Source: Halobacteriovorax sp. JY17 | GTDB lineage: Bacteria > Bdellovibrionota > Bacteriovoracia > Bacteriovoracales > Bacteriovoracaceae | Assembly (NCBI RefSeq): GCF_002753895.1 | Contig: NZ_NJER01000004.1 | Location: forward strand, 62,001-126,000 | Length of the DNA stretch: 64,000 bases | Direction: 5' to 3' | Shown: one piece after another, positions 33,454 to 42,854 of the stretch | How the letters are laid out: each line of letters starts with the position of its first letter | Numbering within the stretch: position 1 is the first letter of the stretch | Position numbers and translations under genes: made by a program | The notes under the pieces: model-generated | Seen by the model: the letters and a program-made list of their open reading frames with translations, nothing else | Told to the model about the DNA's origin: nothing | Databases searched by the model: none

Positions 33454-34457
33454 GTAACGATATCATTTTTGATATTCTAATCATTGGTGCAGGACCTGCT
33501 GGTCTTGCTCTAGGCAATATTCTCTCAAAGAAATCTTCGAAATATCTGATCCTAGAGAAGGGAAGTGTTGGAAATAGTTTTTCTAATATGCCAGATAATC
33601 TCTCGCTTATTACTTATTGGAGATCAAATTACTTAAGAGGAGAAGATAAAAACCTCTATGAGTTAGACTCCGTGATATCAGCAAAGAGTTATGCAGAATA
33701 TTTAAGAAAAATAGGTCAAGGTTTAAATATAAGAGAGAATACAGTTGTTAAGAGCGTCGAAAAAATAGATCGAATCTTTCATATAACGACTGAGGAAGGA
33801 GTCTTCTTAGCAAAGAAGGTTGTAGATGCAAGTGGTTATTTCTCGAAACCTTTCACTCCTTCCTTTTCTAAAGTAAACCCAACTTGTGAGATGATTCACT
33901 TTAGTCAATATAAGAATAATTCCATTATAGGAAGTGATGACAGAGTCTTAATCGTTGGTGCTAGACTTTCTGCAGGCCAGGTCCTCGAGGAAGTTGCCCA
34001 AAGAACAAAGAATCTCTTTCTTTGTACGAGAGGGGAAGTAAAGTTCTCTTCTAAAGAATCAATTCGTAAATGGTGTCTTCGTAATATAAAATTCATAGAT
34101 TTTCTGATCTCTCTTTTTTCACTACGAAAGAAGTTAGAAGTATATATGGACCTCGAAAGAAGGCCTTTAATCGAAAATATTAGAAAGTATCCAGAAATTT
34201 TCAGTGTTGAAGGAAGAGTCGTCACATTTAAAAATGGTCAGTCTCTTGAAGTTGATAAGATCATCTTTGCAACAGGTTTCTGTGAGACTACTCCTCATAT
34301 CACTGGCGATTATCAGAGAGGACATATTCAAAGCTTTACAACTCCAGGTCTTTACTTCTTAGGTCGTGAGTGTCTATTTAACTTTAAGAGTCGCTTCTTA
34401 AGAGGAATACGTGAAGATGCTTTTAGGCTCGCTAAGAAAATAGAGGAGACCCTATGA
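33450..34457 (+). CDS. FAD/NAD(P)-binding oxidoreductase (flavin monooxygenase-like)
   Basis: A 335-residue flavoprotein. The FAD Rossmann motif IIGAGPAGLA begins at residue 11; a second dinucleotide motif VGARLSAGQVLEE near 169 fits NAD(P)H binding in FMO/CzcO-type enzymes; IIFATGFCETTP near 271 is the C-terminal ATG motif. GTG start at 33450 overlaps the preceding stop by four bases. The likely reaction is hydroxylation or reduction of a small or lipid substrate made by the operon. Next gene overlaps by four bases (ATGA). Confidence 0.83.
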   Translation: MSNDIIFDILIIGAGPAGLALGNILSKKSSKYLILEKGSVGNSFSNMPDNLSLITYWRSNYLRGEDKNLYELDSVISAKSYAEYLRKIGQGLNIRENTVVKSVEKIDRIFHITTEEGVFLAKKVVDASGYFSKPFTPSFSKVNPTCEMIHFSQYKNNSIIGSDDRVLIVGARLSAGQVLEEVAQRTKNLFLCTRGEVKFSSKESIRKWCLRNIKFIDFLISLFSLRKKLEVYMDLERRPLIENIRKYPEIFSVEGRVVTFKNGQSLEVDKIIFATGFCETTPHITGDYQRGHIQSFTTPGLYFLGRECLFNFKSRFLRGIREDAFRLAKKIEETL

Positions 34458-37400
34458 GAAAAGTTCTTAGATATCTTCTTGATAATCCTTTAATTACAAA
34501 GTTCACTTTTATCTTAATTCTTCTCGGGGCAATGCTTGGGGCTAGAAACCTTCAAAGAACGAGCTACCCTCAAGTCGATCTTCAAAAATTAGTGATAACA
34601 ACTTTCTATCCTGAAGCTTCTCCTCGTGATGTTGAAGTTAATGTGACAAATAACCTAGAGTATGAATTAAAGAAAGTTGAAGGAATTAAGTACTTCTCTT
34701 CTAGATCAATGGAGGGACAATCAACTATTACTGTCGTCTTAGACCAAGACTTTGGAGACTTTCAAGGTGTTAAAGATAATATTCAAAGAGCACTAGATAA
34801 AGTGAATAATCTACCAGCGAGAGTGATTCAAAGACCTAATGTGTTGGAGATGAAAGTAGATAGTTTTCCTATTTATGATGTTGCTCTAATTTCTGACTCT
34901 TTATCAGAAGAAGAGATTCTCTCACTTACAAAGAAGCTTAGAAGAAGAATACTACAGATTCCTGAAATATATAAAGCAGATATTAGTGGAAAAAGAGAGA
35001 GAGAGTTTCAAGTTATTGTAGACCCTATAAAGCTCTCAAAATTTGATCTTTCATTCGATGACGTGATGATATCAATAAAGAGTAACCAAATTAGCGCATC
35101 AGGTGGAACAATTGAATCCTATGTAAATGAGCGCAAGATAATTACTCTTTCAGAATTGGACACTCCTAAGAAATTAGAAAGCATTATCATTAGATCCAAC
35201 TACTCTGGAAAAAGTGTTCTGGTTCGTGACGTTGCAAAAGTTGTCTATGGCTTTAGTAAGAAGAATATTATTACTTCCTATAACGGAGAGGAAGGGTTAG
35301 GGCTTTGGCTTTATAAGGTTCCAAGGGCCGATATTATTAGAACGATTGATGAAGTTAAGCGTGTTGTTGAAGATTTTAAAAGAACTCATGGGTTAAAGAA
35401 TATTAAATTTGTAAATACTCATGATCTCTCTAGTGAAACAAGAAATAGATTAAGCATGGTCTACTCTAATATTATACTAGGGCTTGCGCTTATTCTTCTA
35501 ATTCTACTTTTCTTCTTCAATATAAAAGTGGCCCTATGGGTATCATTTGGAATCCCATTTAGCTTGGCCTTCTTGATGATTATGATGCCAATACTTGGTC
35601 TCACTCTTAATTCGATTAGCCTTTGCGGTGTTATCGTTGTTCTAGGAATGATTGTTGACGACGCTATCATCGTTTCTCAGAGTATCTACTCTAGGAAAAA
35701 TAATACAGACGATTCACTTGTTGACTCTGTTCTACAAGTGGTTAGACCAATAAGTATTACTATCCTCACTTCAATTATTTCATTCATTCCAATTTTCTTT
35801 ATTCCAGGACTTCTGGGACAATTTACTGCTGAGATTCCTGCCGTTGTTATAATTGTTCTTATTGGAAGCTTTATTGAGTCTATTATCTTTCTTCCTATTC
35901 ATTTAAGAGGGACTAATCTCTCTGCAGAGAGTAGTTCTATTGGAAAAAAGACAATGCGCCTATTAGAAAATAATTATGGCCTTTTTTTAAATTTCTTAAT
36001 TAGAAATAAGTTTAAGTCCTTAGTGGCCATTGTTTTATTACTTATAAGTTTTCTAGGGATTGGTTTGCATGGTTTTAAATTTCAAATGTTCCCTGAGTTT
36101 CAGGCGCAAAGGATTTATCTCTTTGGTGAAGTAAATAGAGGGAAGACCATTGCTCATACGGCTTCAGTTGCTAAGTCTGTTGATAAATTGGTAAAGACAA
36201 TCGGTGGAAATGATGTCGTTTCATATAGAACACGAGTCGGAAGAAATTATGAAGGACAGTATCACTGCGAACAGTGCTTCTATATAAAAGTAGAATTAAC
36301 TGGCTTTAATGAAAGAGAAAGATCTGCTGTTGATATTGAAGGTGAGTTATTGAGTAAAATACAGGGAATGAAAGGGCTTAAGAGTTTTGGAAGTAAAATT
36401 GACTCTGGTGCGCCTCCATCAGGAAATGATTTAGAAGTCATTCTTCTCGCACAAGATCTAAAGACAAGACAAATGGCCGTGGAGAATTTATCAAATGAAT
36501 TAGAGGCAATCTCTAAGGGAAGTCTCTCCAATGATATTCTCTTTGGAGCTCCTAGTTTTGTTCTAAGACCAATTTATGAAAAGCTGTCTAGACTTGGTAC
36601 AGATGTTTCTCAGGTTGCAAAGAGCTTGAGAGTCGCTTTTAGTGGGGAGATTATTGGCTTTCTAAATAAGGGTGATGAGAGAAGTTATATTAAAGTAATT
36701 TCTAAGCATAGAGAAGATGGATTCATTGGGCCAATAGATGGAATTAGTGTTCTAAATAATAAAGGACGTAAACTTCCACTTAAGAAATTAGTAAAACTTA
36801 GTGAAGAGAAACTTCCTATTGTAGTAACACACTACAATGGTGAAGAATCTAATTCGATACTCATTAATAAGGTAAGAGAGGGGGTCTCAGCTTCTCAAAT
36901 CAATTCAATTATTAACAGGTTTTCAAGTGAGAATAAGAATGTTGATCTAATTGTAAAGGGGAAGATGTTTAAGTCAAAAGAGAGATTGTTTAACCTCTTC
37001 TTAGGAATTGGCATTACTTGTCTTCTTATTTACTTTGCTCTGGTTATTCTTTATAAGTCTTATTTCTTACCACTTCTTATATGTTCTTCGGTTCCTATTG
37101 GTCTTATTGGAATTCTCTTCTTTTTTAAGATTCACGGAGCACCGCTATCAGCTCTAGGTCTTGTTGGTATTATTGGTTTTATTGGAGTGGTTATTAATGA
37201 TGCTCTATTGATGATTGAAGTTATGAAGGAAGTTAAAATTAATGAAGGGGCAAGCTCAATTATTCAAGGTGCCCAGAAGAGATTTGCTCCCATTTTTTTA
37301 ACGACAATTACCACTCTTTTTGGAGTTATACCGAGCATCTATGGCCTTCTAGGTGGAACCGATGCCTTTATTTCACCAATGGTTCTCGCTATGGGGAGTG

Positions 37401-37480
37401 GACTTCTCTTTGGGACGATTTCTGACTTAGTGATTATTCCTCTTGTCTTTAGTTTTATTTATAAGGTTAGAGATGTTTAG
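34454..37480 (+). CDS. RND-superfamily transporter permease
   Basis: A 1008-residue protein with the RND layout: one helix near residues 15-33, a large periplasmic loop (about 35-330), a block of helices (330-470), a second helix at about 515-535, a second periplasmic loop (540-850) and final helices (855-1000). Helix 4 has GMIVDDAIIV with paired aspartates; the later GFIGVVINDALLMIE replaces the lysine-containing motif of AcrB by an N-D pair, as in some metal- and lipid-type RND families. No membrane-fusion protein or outer-membrane channel is encoded alongside, unusual for HAE1 pumps. Its neighbours (flavin enzyme, flippase-like protein) suggest a lipid or lipid-like cargo, which is inference. 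Confidence 0.9.
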   Translation: MRKVLRYLLDNPLITKFTFILILLGAMLGARNLQRTSYPQVDLQKLVITTFYPEASPRDVEVNVTNNLEYELKKVEGIKYFSSRSMEGQSTITVVLDQDFGDFQGVKDNIQRALDKVNNLPARVIQRPNVLEMKVDSFPIYDVALISDSLSEEEILSLTKKLRRRILQIPEIYKADISGKREREFQVIVDPIKLSKFDLSFDDVMISIKSNQISASGGTIESYVNERKIITLSELDTPKKLESIIIRSNYSGKSVLVRDVAKVVYGFSKKNIITSYNGEEGLGLWLYKVPRADIIRTIDEVKRVVEDFKRTHGLKNIKFVNTHDLSSETRNRLSMVYSNIILGLALILLILLFFFNIKVALWVSFGIPFSLAFLMIMMPILGLTLNSISLCGVIVVLGMIVDDAIIVSQSIYSRKNNTDDSLVDSVLQVVRPISITILTSIISFIPIFFIPGLLGQFTAEIPAVVIIVLIGSFIESIIFLPIHLRGTNLSAESSSIGKKTMRLLENNYGLFLNFLIRNKFKSLVAIVLLLISFLGIGLHGFKFQMFPEFQAQRIYLFGEVNRGKTIAHTASVAKSVDKLVKTIGGNDVVSYRTRVGRNYEGQYHCEQCFYIKVELTGFNERERSAVDIEGELLSKIQGMKGLKSFGSKIDSGAPPSGNDLEVILLAQDLKTRQMAVENLSNELEAISKGSLSNDILFGAPSFVLRPIYEKLSRLGTDVSQVAKSLRVAFSGEIIGFLNKGDERSYIKVISKHREDGFIGPIDGISVLNNKGRKLPLKKLVKLSEEKLPIVVTHYNGEESNSILINKVREGVSASQINSIINRFSSENKNVDLIVKGKMFKSKERLFNLFLGIGITCLLIYFALVILYKSYFLPLLICSSVPIGLIGILFFFKIHGAPLSALGLVGIIGFIGVVINDALLMIEVMKEVKINEGASSIIQGAQKRFAPIFLTTITTLFGVIPSIYGLLGGTDAFISPMVLAMGSGLLFGTISDLVIIPLVFSFIYKVRDV

Positions 37481-38372
37481 AAAGAGCTTAGATTATTTTA
37501 AAGTACTTATTAGCTCTTCAATTCTTATTTTTCTCGTCTATTATATGTCGATCAATATTGAAATGCTTTCAAAATTAAGCTTCTTTGATATTACTCTATT
37601 TATTATCATCTTTTTAAGTTTCTACCTATCTTTGAGCTTACCATTTAGATATATTTTAAAAAGAGCAGTGTCGTTAAAAAGCTTATTTGGCTTAAGTCTC
37701 GTAAGTAACTTCTTAAATCTCTTTCTTCCAATGAAAGGGGGGACTCTTGTTAGAGCGAGTATTCTTAAAAAGAAGTATAAAGTTTCAATTAAAAAGTACA
37801 CAGGTATAAGTATTTTATTAAGTGTCTGTAGTATTTTTATTCTAGGTTCTTTCTCACTTATTATTTTAATGGATGAAAGATTGAGTGAGTCAATATACTT
37901 TCATTCATTAAGTTTTGCTGCTTATTTTCTGTCTATTTCCTCGTTGGGAGTTCTTGTATTTTCTAAATGGATAAGTGCGCAGATAGAAAGAGACTACCTT
38001 AGTGATGTCTTTAAGATGAGAAATATATTCATCACAATACTCTCTTATCTTATGGCCACGAGTATTTATATTCTTAGATATATACTTATTTTTAAGATCT
38101 TTAATATCGAATTAGATTATTTCAGTATAAGTTCAATTACTATCCTTCATTTGTCTGTAGGGCTTTTCTCTATCCTTCCTGGCAATCTAGGTTTAAAAGA
38201 GTTAAGTTTTGTTGGAATAACATCTCTCTATGGAGTACCCGCGGGAATTAGTCTCGTAATGATTAGTTTTGATCGAATTCTTCAAATACTTCTACTTTCA
38301 ATTGGAAGTTCTTTATATATGAGCCATCTTGGCTTAAAATTTTCTAAAATACTTAATTATCAAAAAGGCTAA
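37473..38372 (+). CDS. Flippase-like membrane protein (LPG synthase TM region family)
   Basis: A 299-residue integral membrane protein with eight or so helices. I start at ATG 37473, inside the end of the RND gene (8-base overlap) with AAGG upstream; ten further in-frame codons lie within the RND gene. The motif SNFLNLFLPMKGGTLVRA and the C-terminal SILPGNLGLKELSF are hallmarks of the lysylphosphatidylglycerol synthase transmembrane family (UPF0104), which flip or bind lipids. No aminoacyl-transferase domain is attached. Last gene of the five-gene operon or followed closely by the SDR gene. Confidence 0.82.
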   Translation: MFRKSLDYFKVLISSSILIFLVYYMSINIEMLSKLSFFDITLFIIIFLSFYLSLSLPFRYILKRAVSLKSLFGLSLVSNFLNLFLPMKGGTLVRASILKKKYKVSIKKYTGISILLSVCSIFILGSFSLIILMDERLSESIYFHSLSFAAYFLSISSLGVLVFSKWISAQIERDYLSDVFKMRNIFITILSYLMATSIYILRYILIFKIFNIELDYFSISSITILHLSVGLFSILPGNLGLKELSFVGITSLYGVPAGISLVMISFDRILQILLLSIGSSLYMSHLGLKFSKILNYQKG

Positions 38373-38378
38373 TTCAAT

Positions 38379-39236
38379 ATGAAGAACGCAATTGTTACAG
38401 GGGCCAATATTGGTCTTGGCTTAGAAACTGTTAAGGGATTACTTCAAGAAGGTTTCCATGTTACTATGGCCTGTCGAAATGAAGAGAAGACTTCCTCTGC
38501 TATTACTAAGTTAAAGAAAGAATATCCAAGTTCTAAAATTGATTTCATGAAACTAGATTTAAATGATCTCTCTAGTGTTAAATCTTTTGCCGAAAACTTT
38601 GCAAAGAGTAGCTCTAAGTTAGACTTACTTGTAAACAATGCAGGAATTATGATGCCTCCGTTTTCTCTAACAGCAAATGGATTTGAGAGTCAACTTGGGG
38701 TGAATTATCTTTCTCACTTTGCTCTCACTGGCCTGCTCTTTGATCTTCTAAAGAAGTCAGAGGACGCTCGAGTGATCTCTCTTGCAAGTCTCGCCCATAA
38801 GTGGGGAGATATTTATTTTCAGGATTTAAATTTTAAAGGTAAATACAATAAGAAGAAGGCCTACGGTCAAAGTAAGCTGGCGTGCTTAATGTTTGCTTAC
38901 GAATTTGATCGAAGATTAAAGGAAAAGAATATTAAAATTCTCTCTGTCGCCGCTCACCCAGGTGTTTCAAGTACTAATCTTGGACAGTTTATGCCAAAGT
39001 TTATGTCTTTTGGAATGGGACTTATTTCACAGTCTGCTACTGATGGGGCGAGGCCAACTCTTTACGCGGCATTAAATACTGAGCTTGTAGGTGGTGAGTA
39101 CATTGGACCTAATGGACTCGGCGAAATGAAGGGAGAGCCAACAAAAGTTGATTCAAATAAAGCGTCTAAAAATTTAGTTGTTGCTAAGAAATTATGGGAA
39201 GTATCAGAAGAGCTAACAGGAGTTAGTTTCTTATAA
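38379..39236 (+). CDS. Short-chain dehydrogenase/reductase, retinol-dehydrogenase-like
   Basis: A 285-residue SDR oxidoreductase. NAD(P) motif TGANIGLG is at residues 7-14, NNAGIM near 87, and the catalytic pair is Y162 and K166 in YGQSK. The AHPGVSSTNLG segment and length point to the retinol-dehydrogenase/WWOX-like branch active on long-chain or isoprenoid alcohols. It starts seven bases after the flippase-like gene and could be a sixth operon member, adding a lipid-modifying reductase to the set. Confidence 0.9.
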   Translation: MKNAIVTGANIGLGLETVKGLLQEGFHVTMACRNEEKTSSAITKLKKEYPSSKIDFMKLDLNDLSSVKSFAENFAKSSSKLDLLVNNAGIMMPPFSLTANGFESQLGVNYLSHFALTGLLFDLLKKSEDARVISLASLAHKWGDIYFQDLNFKGKYNKKKAYGQSKLACLMFAYEFDRRLKEKNIKILSVAAHPGVSSTNLGQFMPKFMSFGMGLISQSATDGARPTLYAALNTELVGGEYIGPNGLGEMKGEPTKVDSNKASKNLVVAKKLWEVSEELTGVSFL

Positions 39237-39245
39237 GGAAGAATT

Positions 39246-39668
39246 ATGAGTGAAAGTTTAAAAGATAATGTAAGTAAGCAAATTATTGCAGCAATGAAGG
39301 CCAAAGATAAAATTAGGCTTCAAGCTCTTAGATATTTAAAGAAGCTCTTTATTGAGAATGAAACTGCTAAGAAGAAAGTTGATGAAATGGAAATTGTGAT
39401 CTCTTACGCGAAGAAAATGAAAGACTCAATGGAGATGTATCCTGAAGGAAGTGAGCAAAGAGCTGACCTTGAAGCAGAGGTTAAAGTTCTTAGTGAATTT
39501 CTCCCTCAGCAATTAACAAAAGAAGAAGTGCAATCTCTAATCGATGAGGCTAAAGCAGCTCAAGACAATCCAAATATGGGAAGTCTCATGGGAGCTCTTT
39601 CTGCAAAAACTAAGGGAAAGTTTGACGGAAAAGAGCTGTCTCAAATGGTTCAAGCAGCTCTTAAGTAA
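39246..39668 (+). CDS. GatB/YqeY domain protein
   Basis: A 140-residue YqeY-like protein (MSESLKDNVSKQIIAAMKAKD; LSEFLPQQLTKEEVQSLI; NMGSLMGALSAKTKGKFDGKELSQMV). It is the stand-alone version of the tRNA-binding tail of GatB; function in bacteria is uncertain, possibly tRNA-related. AAGGA precedes the ATG, nine bases after the SDR stop. Its stop abuts the stop of the converging peptidase gene. Confidence 0.93.
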   Translation: MSESLKDNVSKQIIAAMKAKDKIRLQALRYLKKLFIENETAKKKVDEMEIVISYAKKMKDSMEMYPEGSEQRADLEAEVKVLSEFLPQQLTKEEVQSLIDEAKAAQDNPNMGSLMGALSAKTKGKFDGKELSQMVQAALK

Positions 39669-40247
39669 TTACTTAACGGAATCGAAAATGACTTTAAAAT
39701 CTGTAGATCTATAGAAGTCGTTTGGTGCTATGCCCTCTATATCTTGTGGAGGGCCATTTCTAAAATGATGTGACCAGTAATCCCAGTTCAAAGTAAAGTC
39801 CATTGGCGCTGAAGTTAAGTGCTTAAAGTTCATAAATCTATTCATAAATTTATATAAGAACTCTGAGCAGTAAAGAGTTTGATCGTCCCATCTATAATCA
39901 TCGTCAAATGGTGTCTTATAATATTCTCTCTTATAAATTTCCCAGTGGTACTTCTTAAATGAAGAGGTATTTATTGTTGGCCTAAGAACCACATACTTCT
40001 TTGTGTAAGTTAGAAACTTCTTAATAGGTATGTGATGAACGTATCCAAGTGACTGGGCCGCAAAGAGCTCTCTTCCATCAGAGATGACAACTCCTGAGTG
40101 AGAAAATCTTCCACCGCTTTCCGATTCAATAACCTGACAACTTCTACAATCTAAGTCTAGTAGAATGACATCTCCTACTTGGAAATCATTGAATGCAAAA
40201 ATTTGTATTGAAGATAGTAGAGTCAAAATTGTGAGCATCGTTTTCAT
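39669..40247 (-). CDS. Secreted YiiX-like permuted NlpC/P60 peptidase
   Basis: A 192-residue protein starting at ATG 40247 (GGAG upstream), with signal peptide MKTMLTILTLLSSIQIFA. An FQVGDVILLDLDCRSCQVIE opening, a histidine in RFSHSGVVI and a later cysteine in QTLYCSEFLYKF reproduce the circularly permuted papain-like pattern of YiiX/YebB proteins, where the catalytic Cys comes after the His. These act on peptidoglycan peptides or lipids in the periplasm. Start overlaps the stop of the methyltransferase gene by one base (TAATG). Confidence 0.83.
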   Translation of the reverse strand: MKTMLTILTLLSSIQIFAFNDFQVGDVILLDLDCRSCQVIESESGGRFSHSGVVISDGRELFAAQSLGYVHHIPIKKFLTYTKKYVVLRPTINTSSFKKYHWEIYKREYYKTPFDDDYRWDDQTLYCSEFLYKFMNRFMNFKHLTSAPMDFTLNWDYWSHHFRNGPPQDIEGIAPNDFYRSTDFKVIFDSVK

Positions 40248-41050
40248 TATTTCTCCGAAGTCGCTTCTGCTAGGTGGTACATGGCAATCGCCCCACAAGT
40301 CCCAACATTTAAAGAGTTTTTCTTTCCGCCGAGATCTATTTTTAAAATTCGATCTGCTCTCTTTAAAATACTTTGATTAAGGCCATATCTCTCATTTCCA
40401 AGGACTATGGCACACTCTCTTATTTCACTTATTCTTGAAAGTGAGTCTGCATTTTTTTCAGTCTCAAAAGCTAGGATTTCAACACCTTGCTCTCTAAGAT
40501 TGTCGACACAATCTAGAGATGATTCCCAGTACTTCCACTTTATCCACTTATCTGTTCCAAGGGCCGACTTCGCGGTCTTGGAGTTTTCTGGAGTCGGGGT
40601 ATAGCCACAGAGATGAATCTCTTTAATTCCAATGGCCTCTGCTGTTCTAAAGAGACTTCCCACATTGAAAGAGCTTCTAAGATTATCTAGAACTAAGTGA
40701 ATAGGGCTAGGACTTTCATTTACTTTGGCAAAATCATCAATAGTTGAAATGAGAAAGTCGCTATCTTTTAGGTCTTTTTGTTCAAGACGTTCTAGCTTCA
40801 TCAATAAAGTTTGAAGAGACTGTTGGTCTTTTGGATAAATCTCTAAGAGCTCTTTTGCGAGAGTAGATTGAACCTCATCTTCGTGTTCGACTAAGGTTTG
40901 TAAATTCTCTTCTAGAATCTTAAGCGCATCAACACGAATACCCTCTCTTTCCCAGTGGTCTTCAACTTGCTTGAAGGCGCGGTAGAGAGTGTTTACGCAC
41001 TGCTTGTATGTGAATGATAGAAATGCCTTATTAGGTATTTTTACTGCCAT
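40247..41050 (-). CDS. TrmH/SpoU-family RNA 2'-O-methyltransferase
   Basis: A 267-residue SPOUT enzyme. Motif 1 is LRSSFNVGSLFRTAEAIG, motif 2 IVLGNERYGLN, motif 3 SLNVGTCGAIAMYHL, forming the knotted SAM site in the C-terminal 150 residues. The N-terminal 110 residues are helical and without known motif. The target is a ribose in tRNA or rRNA; which one cannot be told. Upstream of and coupled to the YiiX-like gene. Confidence 0.9.
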   Translation of the reverse strand: MAVKIPNKAFLSFTYKQCVNTLYRAFKQVEDHWEREGIRVDALKILEENLQTLVEHEDEVQSTLAKELLEIYPKDQQSLQTLLMKLERLEQKDLKDSDFLISTIDDFAKVNESPSPIHLVLDNLRSSFNVGSLFRTAEAIGIKEIHLCGYTPTPENSKTAKSALGTDKWIKWKYWESSLDCVDNLREQGVEILAFETEKNADSLSRISEIRECAIVLGNERYGLNQSILKRADRILKIDLGGKKNSLNVGTCGAIAMYHLAEATSEK

Positions 41051-41142
41051 TAATTTCTCACTGTGTTAATGCCAGAAGTTATAGCAATATTCACTCAATT
41101 TTGCTAAATTTTCTTCTGATTATTTATATTTGGAGCTACTTA

Positions 41143-42852
41143 ATGCAAAAGAAGAAATTTCTTATAACTGCGGCACTTCCATATGCCAATGGACCTATAC
41201 ATTTCGGACATATGGCCGGAGCTTACCTCGCGTCTGATGTCTATAATAGACACAGAAAATTACAGGGACATAAGACACTATTTATAAGTGGGTCTGATGA
41301 GCACGGTGTGGCGATCATGCTCAATGCTAAGAAAGTAGGTGAAGACTATCAAGAATATGTAAATAAGTGGCACAAAGAACATGGAGAGCTTTTCAAAGAC
41401 TTCGGCGTAGACTTTGACTTCTTTGGACAAACTTCTGCTGAGTATCACAAAGAAGAAGTTATTAAATGGTTTAAGAATCTTCATGAAAAAGGTTATATCG
41501 AACCGAAAGATTCTCAACAGCTCTACTGTAACGATTGTAATAACCATCTTCCTGATAGATTTGTTGAGGGTACTTGTTATAAGTGCGGCTACGAAAATGC
41601 GAGAGGGGACGAGTGCCCTAATTGCGGTGAGTTCATTGATCCAGTAAAGCTTACTAAAACTGTGTGTAAGATTTGTTCAAGTAATAATATTTCTGAAGTG
41701 ACAGTCACTCAATATTATATCTGTTTATCAAAGTACCATACTGAATATAGAAAGTGGCTTGAGACCAAGAGTGAGTCTTGGAGAAAAACAGTTTATCCTT
41801 ATGTCGATAGTCTTACAAAAGAAAGCCTTCACGATAGAGCAATCACTCGTGATATTGATTGGGGAATCGATGTACCTCTCCCTAATACAGAAGGGAAGAA
41901 GCTCTATGTTTGGTTTGATGCTCCAATTGGATATGTATCAAATACCAAGAAGTTCCTAGAGGATTCGGGATCAAAAGAGGATTACTTAAAAGATTGGTGG
42001 AATAACGACGAAGTTGAACTCACTCACTTCATAGGTAAAGATAATATCATTTTTCATACAGTGATTTTTCCAACGATGAGTTTAGCCTCTGGGATTTGTC
42101 ATGCAGCAGATCAAGTTCCAGCTAATCAATTTTTAAACCTAGAAGGAAAGCAATTTTCTAAATCAACAGGGCACTATGTAGACGCAGCGAAGGCCGTTGC
42201 TAAGTTTGGACAAAATGCTCTTAGATATTACTTAATCTCTATTCTTCCTGAACAAACGGATTCAAGTTTTAGTTGGGAACAACTACAGGCAAAAGTAAAT
42301 AACGAGCTTGCAAATAATATTGGAAATTTCTTAAACCGTTGTCTGAAGTTTACTCAGAAAAACTGGGAAGAGGGAATGCCTGCTAATTACTACCAAGGCT
42401 TTACTGGATCAGAAGCTGCCAATAAGCTCTCTGCTGATATTAAGGAACTCAATGAATTAGTTGATGGGTATTCTGTAAAAAAAGGAATAGAGAAAGTTAT
42501 GTTCATTGGTCAAAGTGCTAATAACTTCTTCTCTGATAATGCTCCTTGGGCACAGATTAAAGTGGACAAAGATCTTGCGGGACAAACTCTTGCTTATTCT
42601 TCAATCTACGCTCTATGCCTAGGTGTGATAATGAAACCATTTCTTCCTGAGCTATCAGCAAGTATCTTAAGTCACTACAAGAATGTTGTCAGTTACGAGC
42701 AGCAAATGAGTATCTATAGTGGTGATCTCTCTGTGATTGATGAGATTTTCAAAAATGGGCATCACTTAACTGAAGAAGTTGTGGCCCTCGTTCCAAAAAT
42801 TGAAAAAGAGTTAATTGAAGAAGAACTGGCTGAACTTGAGGCGAAGAAGTAA
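41143..42852 (+). CDS. metG: Methionine--tRNA ligase
   Basis: A 569-residue class I synthetase. The HIGH motif reads HFGH (in NGPIHFGHMAGAYLASD), and the KMSKS motif reads QFSKS. The inserted zinc domain (about 130-185) has four CxxC-type knuckles (CNDC, CYKC, CPNC, CKIC). I start at ATG 41143, where GGAG lies seven bases upstream; 14 further in-frame upstream codons are non-coding in appearance. The C-terminal EMAP-type tRNA-binding domain of some MetRS is absent. Two bases separate it from the next gene. Confidence 0.95.
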   Translation: MQKKKFLITAALPYANGPIHFGHMAGAYLASDVYNRHRKLQGHKTLFISGSDEHGVAIMLNAKKVGEDYQEYVNKWHKEHGELFKDFGVDFDFFGQTSAEYHKEEVIKWFKNLHEKGYIEPKDSQQLYCNDCNNHLPDRFVEGTCYKCGYENARGDECPNCGEFIDPVKLTKTVCKICSSNNISEVTVTQYYICLSKYHTEYRKWLETKSESWRKTVYPYVDSLTKESLHDRAITRDIDWGIDVPLPNTEGKKLYVWFDAPIGYVSNTKKFLEDSGSKEDYLKDWWNNDEVELTHFIGKDNIIFHTVIFPTMSLASGICHAADQVPANQFLNLEGKQFSKSTGHYVDAAKAVAKFGQNALRYYLISILPEQTDSSFSWEQLQAKVNNELANNIGNFLNRCLKFTQKNWEEGMPANYYQGFTGSEAANKLSADIKELNELVDGYSVKKGIEKVMFIGQSANNFFSDNAPWAQIKVDKDLAGQTLAYSSIYALCLGVIMKPFLPELSASILSHYKNVVSYEQQMSIYSGDLSVIDEIFKNGHHLTEEVVALVPKIEKELIEEELAELEAKK

Positions 42853-42854
42853 GT

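Noticed and set aside
33098-33600. The second unknown operon protein as a cysteine peptidase
   Set aside because: A Cys and a His are present in suggestive places, but without a supporting motif pair I make no functional call.
39661-39676. Palindrome TTAAGTAATTACTTAA between the YqeY gene and the converging peptidase gene
   Set aside because: It overlaps both stop codons and is too AT-rich to make a stable terminator stem.
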